From contig PGZT01000015.1 of NCBI GenBank assembly GCA_002841455.1, positions 1-36,374 on the forward strand: DNA of 36,374 nt. Reading direction: 5' to 3'. The stretch is from Firmicutes bacterium HGW-Firmicutes-21. Lineage in GTDB: Bacteria; Bacillota; Clostridia; Oscillospirales; CAG-382. Of this stretch, positions 31,374-36,374 are shown piece after piece (the first letter of the stretch is position 1; every line of letters starts with the position of its first letter). The position numbers and the translations under genes are program-made. The notes under the pieces were generated by a model. That model ran no database searches. It was not told the origin of the DNA and saw only the letters and a program-made list of their open reading frames with translations.

Positions 31374-32392
31374 TAGATATTTTGAGCCTTTACCCACACG
31401 AAATTGAGGATTTTATTGTTTCGCTCGGCGAGAAGAGCTTCCGTGCTTCGCAGCTATTCGCCTGGCTATACAAGGGTTCTGACAGCTTTTCCGGAATGAC
31501 CAACCTGCCGAGGAGCCTTATATCAAGGTTAGAAGAGCAAGCTGTTATTAAAAATATCGTTATCGAACAAAAATTAGTCTCGGTCATAGACGGAACCGTC
31601 AAGTATTTGTTCGCACTGGATGACGGCGAAAAAATAGAGAGCGTTTTTATGCGATACAAGCACGGAAACACCATCTGCCTGTCAACACAAGCGGGTTGCA
31701 GGATGGGCTGCTCGTTTTGCGCATCCGCATTGAACGGATTAAAGCGCAACCTGCTCCCGAGCGAGATGCTGCTGCAAATAATTATGGCGGAACGGGATTT
31801 GGGTGAGAAAATATCCAATATAGTTCTGATGGGTATAGGCGAGCCTCTCGATAACTATGATAATGTGATTCGTTTTCTGCGGTTGGTTAACAACAAGGAC
31901 GGACTTAATATAGGAATGAGACATATCTCGTTATCCACATGCGGGCTTGTCGATAAAATCGACCGTTTATCAGAGGAGAACCTGCCTCTTACACTATCGG
32001 TCTCGCTCCATGCGACAGACGACATAAAACGAAGAGCGTTAATGCCGGTTGCCAACCGTTGGTCGATTGATAAGCTGCTCGCCTCCTGCGAGCGTTATAT
32101 AAAAAAGACATCCCGTCGGATATCCTTTGAATATGCGTTAATAGCGGGTGTAAACGATAGTGTTGAGGACGCCAATAAGCTGGGACGGATGCTTGCCGGT
32201 ATGCTGTGTCACCTTAATCTTATCCCGATTAACCCAATTTTGGAGAAAAATCATAAAAAAAGCGAAAAAAGAGCCATAGAGGTATTTACACGGACCATAG
32301 AAACATATAAAATAAGCGTAACGGTACGCCGTAGGCTTGGAAGCGATATAAATGCTTCCTGCGGTCAGCTCAGAGCCGGTCACAGCAATTAA
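31370..32392 (+). CDS. rlmN: Dual-specificity 23S rRNA A2503/tRNA methyltransferase RlmN
   Basis: A 340-residue radical-SAM enzyme that makes 2-methyladenosine at A2503 of 23S rRNA. The cluster motif CRMGCSFCAS is present. The methyl-carrying Cys is in the C-terminal DINASCGQLRAGH, and the other conserved part is LMGIGEPLDNYDNV. Full family length. The ATGA overlap with the M3 peptidase points to coupled translation. The PP2C gene follows. Confidence 0.97.
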   Translation: MIDILSLYPHEIEDFIVSLGEKSFRASQLFAWLYKGSDSFSGMTNLPRSLISRLEEQAVIKNIVIEQKLVSVIDGTVKYLFALDDGEKIESVFMRYKHGNTICLSTQAGCRMGCSFCASALNGLKRNLLPSEMLLQIIMAERDLGEKISNIVLMGIGEPLDNYDNVIRFLRLVNNKDGLNIGMRHISLSTCGLVDKIDRLSEENLPLTLSVSLHATDDIKRRALMPVANRWSIDKLLASCERYIKKTSRRISFEYALIAGVNDSVEDANKLGRMLAGMLCHLNLIPINPILEKNHKKSEKRAIEVFTRTIETYKISVTVRRRLGSDINASCGQLRAGHSN

Positions 32393-32417
32393 TTTGACTT
32401 GCAAGGGGAGTGGATAC

Positions 32418-33170
32418 TTGAAATACAGCGGAAAAACCGATATCGGACTTAAGAGGAAAAATAATCAGGACAGCTTCACGGTAATTTCGCGAGGCGGCTT
32501 TGTAAGTGCGGTCGTATGTGACGGTATGGGCGGAGCAAAGGGCGGGAATGTAGCCAGCAGTCTTGCTGTCAAGGTTTACACCCAGTGCATTAAAACGGAA
32601 ATAGCGAAGGCGGACCCGGACACAATCCCGGCGGCGGAGGCGGAGCGGATTTTAAAAAGTGCCGTAAAGAAAGCAAATTCGGTTGTTTTTGAAGCCGCAA
32701 ACTACGACATCGAGCTTGAGGGAATGGGTACAACATTGGTTTCGGTGTTGATATGCGGCGGCAGAGTTTTTGTCGCAAATGTAGGAGACAGCCGATTATA
32801 TACTTATAAGGACGGTTGCGTAAAACAAATAACCAACGACCATTCCTTTGTACAATATCTGCTTGATAAGGGCAGTATAACTAAAGAGGATGCAAAAAAT
32901 CATCCTAACAGGAACATAATTCTTCGTGCCCTGGGAGTCAATGAGAGTGTGGAACCCGAGCTGTTTAATTTTAACGACGAGGATTACGATATTTTACTTT
33001 TATGCAGCGACGGGCTTACAACGCATCTTTCCGATGAGGAGATTTCCGTGGTTATAGAGGGAGTACAAGGTAAGAAGACATCCTTGAAGAAGAAGGCGGA
33101 TACACTTATAGAACAGGCTAACGAAAAGGGCGGAGTCGATAATATCACCGCCGTCCTTTTAGAAAAGTGA
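32418..33170 (+). CDS. prpC: PP2C-type Ser/Thr phosphatase (Stp/PrpC)
   Basis: A 250-residue phosphatase. I start it at the TTG at 32418 (LKYSGKTDIGLKRKNNQDSF), with AGGGGAG eight bases upstream; the ORF-track start overlaps rlmN. Metal-binding and family motifs: DIG..R..NQDS, VVCDGMGGAKGG, GTTLVSVLICGGRVFVANVGDSRLY, LLCSDGLTTHL and GGVDNITAVLL. It removes phosphate from targets of the PASTA kinase encoded next, possibly including IreB. The pair is adjacent as in most Firmicutes. Confidence 0.94.
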   Translation: MKYSGKTDIGLKRKNNQDSFTVISRGGFVSAVVCDGMGGAKGGNVASSLAVKVYTQCIKTEIAKADPDTIPAAEAERILKSAVKKANSVVFEAANYDIELEGMGTTLVSVLICGGRVFVANVGDSRLYTYKDGCVKQITNDHSFVQYLLDKGSITKEDAKNHPNRNIILRALGVNESVEPELFNFNDEDYDILLLCSDGLTTHLSDEEISVVIEGVQGKKTSLKKKADTLIEQANEKGGVDNITAVLLEK

Positions 33171-33177
33171 TTAGATT

Positions 33178-33274
33178 ACAAGGTTTTTTAGAGACCGCAG
33201 CCATTTATCCGGCGTAAATGAGCTGAGAAAATTATATTTTGTTTTATGTTGCCGGAGAAATGGGACTTTGTATG
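33178..33274 (+). promoter_or_regulatory. Structured leader with loop-to-ribosome-site pairing, PASTA-kinase copy
   Basis: ACAAGGT...ACC; GC; AGCCATTTA-TCCGGCG-TAAATG with an added CAGC/GCTG stem (33198-33201 with 33222-33225, one bulged A); linker with ATTATATTTT; TGCCGGA (33250-33256), complementary to the loop TCCGGCG (33208-33214) with one G-U; then GAAATGGGA and ATG 16 bases after the CGG. The hairpin stem differs from the rpoZ copy (TTA/TAA versus TTG/CAA) but still pairs. Confidence 0.65.
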
Positions 33275-35386
33275 TATAAGTATGAAAATTTTATAGGTAA
33301 GGTGCTTGACGGCAGATACAAGATACTTGAGCTTGTCGGTCTCGGCGGAATGGCGTTTGTGCTTAAAGCTGAGGACCTTGTCATGAACCGTATTGTTGCC
33401 ATTAAAATTTTAAACGACGAATATAACGGCAACGAGCAGGCGGAGGCACGCTTCATAAACGAGTCCAAGGCGGTCGCTATGCTGTCGAATAAAAATATAG
33501 TTAGCATTTACGATGTCGCCATATACCCGGATATGAAGTATATTGTTATGGAGTTCCTCGACGGGATAACCCTTCGGGAGTATCTGGACAATAAGGGTGC
33601 GCTTCCCTGGAAGGAAGCCTGCGTTTATATTCTTCAGATTCTTCGTGCGCTTGAGCATGCGCACAGCAAGGGAGTTATTCACAGGGATATTAAGCCACAG
33701 AATGTAATATTACAAAAGAACGGCGAGATTAAGGTTACCGATTTCGGTATTGCAAAGCTGCCGAACACACCCTCACTTACCCTCACGGAAAAGGCGATCG
33801 GAACTGTTTATTATATCAGTCCGGAGCAGGCAAGCGGCAGAGAGACCGATTATTTCTCTGACATTTATTCTGTCGGAATTATGCTTTACGAGGCTGTAAC
33901 AGGCAGCTTGCCCTTTATGGCGGACAGCCCTCTTTCCATAGCTATGATGCAGGTGGGTCAGTCTCCGCAGCATCCTAAGGAGCTGGTCGACACGCTTCCC
34001 GAGGGAGTATGCCAGATTATTTTAAAAGCGATGGAAAAGGAGACCGATTCCCGTTTCGCTTCAGCTCATTCAATGAGCAAGGCGATTGAGTGGGTGCTTA
34101 GAAACCCCGATGTGGTGTTTTTACTTGGTGCCGGTACAGACGGAGAAGCAAAAAACAACCCCGCCGCCGTTTCGATAGATATGATTGACACGGGTGAAAT
34201 TAACGATTATGCGGAGAGTGAAATAGCCGATGTTGTAAGCAACGGCAAGAAGAAGAAATCTAACAAGAAAAACAAAGATAAACAGGATAACACAAGTAAA
34301 CCTAACCGCACCCTTTTTCCGATAATAACGGCGGTTGCGCTTTCCTTTATTATCGTAACTGTTATTATGGGTTCGATTTTAGTTGTCAATTTTATCGGTG
34401 GTATTATAAACCCGGCAAATACAGGTGACGAGGGAGCTGTTTTCCCGAATATTGTCGGAGAGTTTTGGAACAGCCAGTTTGAATCCAATCTTGCAAACGG
34501 CTCCTATGGGCAGAAGTTCAAGGTGGATAAGGTTGTTCTCGCAGAGAACGATAATTTTAAAGCGGGACAGATAATCTCACAATATCCCGAACCCGGACAG
34601 GAGAAAAAAGAGAAGGATAACAGCGGATTTTATCGTTTTGAATTTATTACCGTCTGCAGTAACCTCACGGATGTTGTTATTCCGAATGTTTCGTATTACA
34701 CGGCAACACAAGCGAGGATTATTCTGCAAAGCAAGGATTACCAATTAAAGGTTGATACGGTAAAAGAGAGCAATTATGGTTATTACGACGGTCAGGTTAT
34801 CAGAACGGAGCCGCCAATCGGAAGCATAGCCACGCCCGGTGAAACGGTTACTCTTTTTATCTGCGAACGCACTCCGTCCGCCGATACGGATTTTATGCCC
34901 GACCTTGTGGGTCTTACAAAAAAGCAAGCGGAAAATCTTATAAAGTATACGCTCTACAATTATGAGTTTGTGATGGAGCAGAGTATAAACGGAACAAACA
35001 GGGTTGTTTCCCAGAGCATTTCACCCGGTGAGAAAAACCCCAGCTCGACATTGGTTACCATAACCGTTTCGATTAAGCTGGATGGAATAGAGATGCCAAA
35101 CCTCATAGGAATGACCTACTCCGAGGCAATACAAGGGATTTTGGATATAGGTATAAAAGTCGGCGATTACAGCATGTTTTATGTTCTTTACGGCGACACC
35201 ACACCGAGGATGGAGACCGTTGGGCTTAATTATTATGACGCAGTATATGTTTTGCAATGGCTCGGTTATAAAAACGCGCCCGACAGCATTGATGCGTATG
35301 TTGTTTACCAGAGTATTCCGGAGGGAACGATTGTTAACAGAAACGACGAGATTTCATTGATTTACGGTGTGGATATTGATGAGTGA
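33272..35386 (+). CDS. prkC: PASTA-domain Ser/Thr protein kinase (PrkC/IreK/Stk type)
   Basis: A 704-residue membrane kinase started at the ATG at 33272 (MYKYENFIGKVLDGRYKIL). An in-frame ATG 12 bases before, right after GGAGAA, is less likely. The kinase domain (about 16-280) has LGGMAFVLKA, catalytic Lys 45 (VAIKIL), HRDIKPQN with D139 and the DFG motif with D157. A basic Lys/Asn linker leads to one transmembrane helix (about 350-380), followed by three to four extracellular PASTA repeats (NIVGEFWNSQFE, NVSYYTATQARIIL, DLVGLTKKQAENLI, NLIGMTYSEAIQGI) that sense cell-wall fragments. It controls cell wall, germination and metabolism in relatives. IreB is a likely target. Confidence 0.95.
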   Translation: MYKYENFIGKVLDGRYKILELVGLGGMAFVLKAEDLVMNRIVAIKILNDEYNGNEQAEARFINESKAVAMLSNKNIVSIYDVAIYPDMKYIVMEFLDGITLREYLDNKGALPWKEACVYILQILRALEHAHSKGVIHRDIKPQNVILQKNGEIKVTDFGIAKLPNTPSLTLTEKAIGTVYYISPEQASGRETDYFSDIYSVGIMLYEAVTGSLPFMADSPLSIAMMQVGQSPQHPKELVDTLPEGVCQIILKAMEKETDSRFASAHSMSKAIEWVLRNPDVVFLLGAGTDGEAKNNPAAVSIDMIDTGEINDYAESEIADVVSNGKKKKSNKKNKDKQDNTSKPNRTLFPIITAVALSFIIVTVIMGSILVVNFIGGIINPANTGDEGAVFPNIVGEFWNSQFESNLANGSYGQKFKVDKVVLAENDNFKAGQIISQYPEPGQEKKEKDNSGFYRFEFITVCSNLTDVVIPNVSYYTATQARIILQSKDYQLKVDTVKESNYGYYDGQVIRTEPPIGSIATPGETVTLFICERTPSADTDFMPDLVGLTKKQAENLIKYTLYNYEFVMEQSINGTNRVVSQSISPGEKNPSSTLVTITVSIKLDGIEMPNLIGMTYSEAIQGILDIGIKVGDYSMFYVLYGDTTPRMETVGLNYYDAVYVLQWLGYKNAPDSIDAYVVYQSIPEGTIVNRNDEISLIYGVDIDE

Positions 35387-36266
35387 TGATTCTAAAACCG
35401 GAAAAATTTTAAAGGGGCAGAACGGTTTATATACTGTGGAAGCCACAGACGGTTTATTTCAATGCCATGCGTCGAGTAAAATCCGGAAAACGGCTGATAT
35501 AAAGCTCTCGGCGGGCGATAATGTGTTTTTTACCGATAACGGAGACGGCAGCGGTTTTATATCCGAGGTGCGGGAACGCAAAAACGCCTTTATACGCCCC
35601 GCTGTGGCAAATATAGATATGCTCGCGATAATAGTATCGGCGGACGAGCCGAAGCCTGTTCCGTATACAATCGATAAGCTGAGCGTTATTGCGGTAAACG
35701 CGGGCGTTGATGTATATATAATAATCACGAAATCAGATATAGCTCAGCCTGAGGTTTTGCTCGATATATATCGAAAAACACCGTTTTTGCTCTCGGTAAC
35801 GAATATTTTGGACAAGGACTGCGTTAATGAGGTCAGGGAAAGGCTGAAGGGTAGGATTACCGTATTAACCGGTGCATCCGGTGTAGGGAAGTCGAGCTTG
35901 ATTAATCTATTGTATCCGGAGCTTGATACCGAGGTGGGCAACCTGTCGGAAAAGATAAAAAGAGGACGGAACACAACAAGGGTTACCGAGCTGTTCTCAC
36001 TCGGAATGCAGACATATATTGCGGATACCCCCGGATTCGGTATGCTGGATTTTGACCGTTGCAGTGAGGTTGAGTTAAAAGAGATAGTTATCTGCTTCCC
36101 CGACATTGTTCCTTTTACGGAGGAATGCAGATATAAAAAATGCACTCATACCAAGGAAGAGGGCTGTGCCGTTATACAAGCGGTAAAAAACGGTTTGATT
36201 GCGGAATCCCGACACGAGAGCTACATACGGCTCTATGACGAAACCAAAAAGATACCACAGTATTGA
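35379..36266 (+). CDS. rsgA: Ribosome small-subunit-dependent GTPase RsgA
   Basis: A 295-residue GTPase started at the ATG at 35379, eight bases inside the kinase gene. It has an N-terminal OB fold (about 5-70), a circularly permuted GTPase domain with G4 TKSD before G1 GASGVGKSSLIN and G3 DTPGF, and a C-terminal zinc region (CRYKKCTHTKEEGC). It helps late 30S ribosome maturation. The prpC-prkC-rsgA order is the Firmicutes standard. Confidence 0.96.
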   Translation: MSDDSKTGKILKGQNGLYTVEATDGLFQCHASSKIRKTADIKLSAGDNVFFTDNGDGSGFISEVRERKNAFIRPAVANIDMLAIIVSADEPKPVPYTIDKLSVIAVNAGVDVYIIITKSDIAQPEVLLDIYRKTPFLLSVTNILDKDCVNEVRERLKGRITVLTGASGVGKSSLINLLYPELDTEVGNLSEKIKRGRNTTRVTELFSLGMQTYIADTPGFGMLDFDRCSEVELKEIVICFPDIVPFTEECRYKKCTHTKEEGCAVIQAVKNGLIAESRHESYIRLYDETKKIPQY

Positions 36267-36304
36267 TTAACGAGATTACGGCAAAGAATAGGGAGAGAAT
36301 GTTT

Positions 36305-36374
36305 ATGTTTATCGGATATTTCAATTTAGCTAATACGGTTACAATGCTGGGGCTTGCATCGTCTATTATGGCGG
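36305..36374 (+). CDS. CDP-alcohol phosphatidyltransferase-like protein, N-terminal fragment
   Basis: Only 23 codons are visible (MFIGYFNLANTVTMLGLASSIMA). I choose the ATG at 36305 because GGGAG is nine bases away; the ATG at 36299 is too close. The sequence matches the first transmembrane segment of the phosphatidylserine synthase/CDP-alcohol phosphatidyltransferase family, which opens with IG..N....T.LGL.SS. The catalytic motif is beyond the edge, so this is provisional. In Bacillus the next gene would be rpe. Confidence 0.55.
   Translation, partial: MFIGYFNLANTVTMLGLASSIMA

Noticed and set aside
32352-32417. Extended start of the PP2C phosphatase
   Set aside because: It overlaps the rlmN C-terminus, and the TTG at 32418 has a good ribosome site and matches the family start.

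Overview
The window looks like a chromosome segment from a spore-forming, low-to-moderate GC Firmicute of the class Clostridia, probably close to Ruminococcaceae/Oscillospiraceae. Evidence seen here: a SleC/Csp spore-germination locus, RemA, IreB, a PASTA kinase with its PP2C phosphatase, a DUF5685-DnaJ pair, and the Firmicutes housekeeping order yloC-remA-gmk-rpoZ-priA-def-fmt-rsmB...rlmN-stp-prkC-rsgA. No tRNA, rRNA, CRISPR array, insertion sequence or phage gene was seen. Both ends cut through genes.

Left third (1-8.3 kb): a 5'-truncated AraC-type regulator; a minus-strand block with a one-pass membrane protein, a four-domain sulfur-handling flavoprotein (CoA-disulfide-reductase-like, rhodanese, TusA and DsrE-like) and a PHP-domain hydrolase under a promoter overlapped by a perfect palindrome; then an FtsX/MacB-type ABC exporter pair facing a TetR-family regulator across two promoters that share one -10 region.

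Germination region (8.35-13.5 kb): a sleC-like cortex-lytic enzyme diverges from a small ORF and two subtilisin-like Csp proteins. The first Csp keeps the full Asp/His/Ser triad (CspB-like). The second has Gly in place of the Ser (CspC-like pseudoprotease). The expected job is germinant sensing, activation of pro-SleC and cortex hydrolysis. Directly after cspC lies a 330-base gene-free stretch of tandem, palindrome-rich repeats.

Middle (13.8-21.6 kb): a cytochrome-b5-like domain protein; an SDR reductase plus a serine-palmitoyltransferase-like enzyme (candidate sphingoid-base or other alpha-oxoamine module); a small unknown protein; IreB; a HAD phosphatase; a membrane GT2 glycosyltransferase; DUF5685, a Cys-tailed DnaJ protein and a membrane protein.

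Right third (21.6-36.4 kb): the housekeeping operon, starting from a clear sigma-A promoter. It makes RNA-processing, nucleotide, replication-restart, translation-initiation, rRNA-modification and Ser/Thr-signalling proteins. A membrane HExxH protein of AT-richer composition interrupts def-fmt, a PepF-type oligopeptidase sits between rsmB and rlmN, and a CDP-alcohol phosphatidyltransferase starts at the edge.

The most unusual signal is a structured 5' leader shared by rpoZ, the PASTA kinase and the GT2 gene. It has a small hairpin, then an AGCCATT hairpin whose loop is complementary to a strand lying exactly at the ribosome-binding region, followed by GRGAAAYGG and the start codon 15-16 bases on. 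The loop and its partner change together between copies, which suggests a pseudoknot-type translational control element. The HAD gene carries only the 3' part of this motif.
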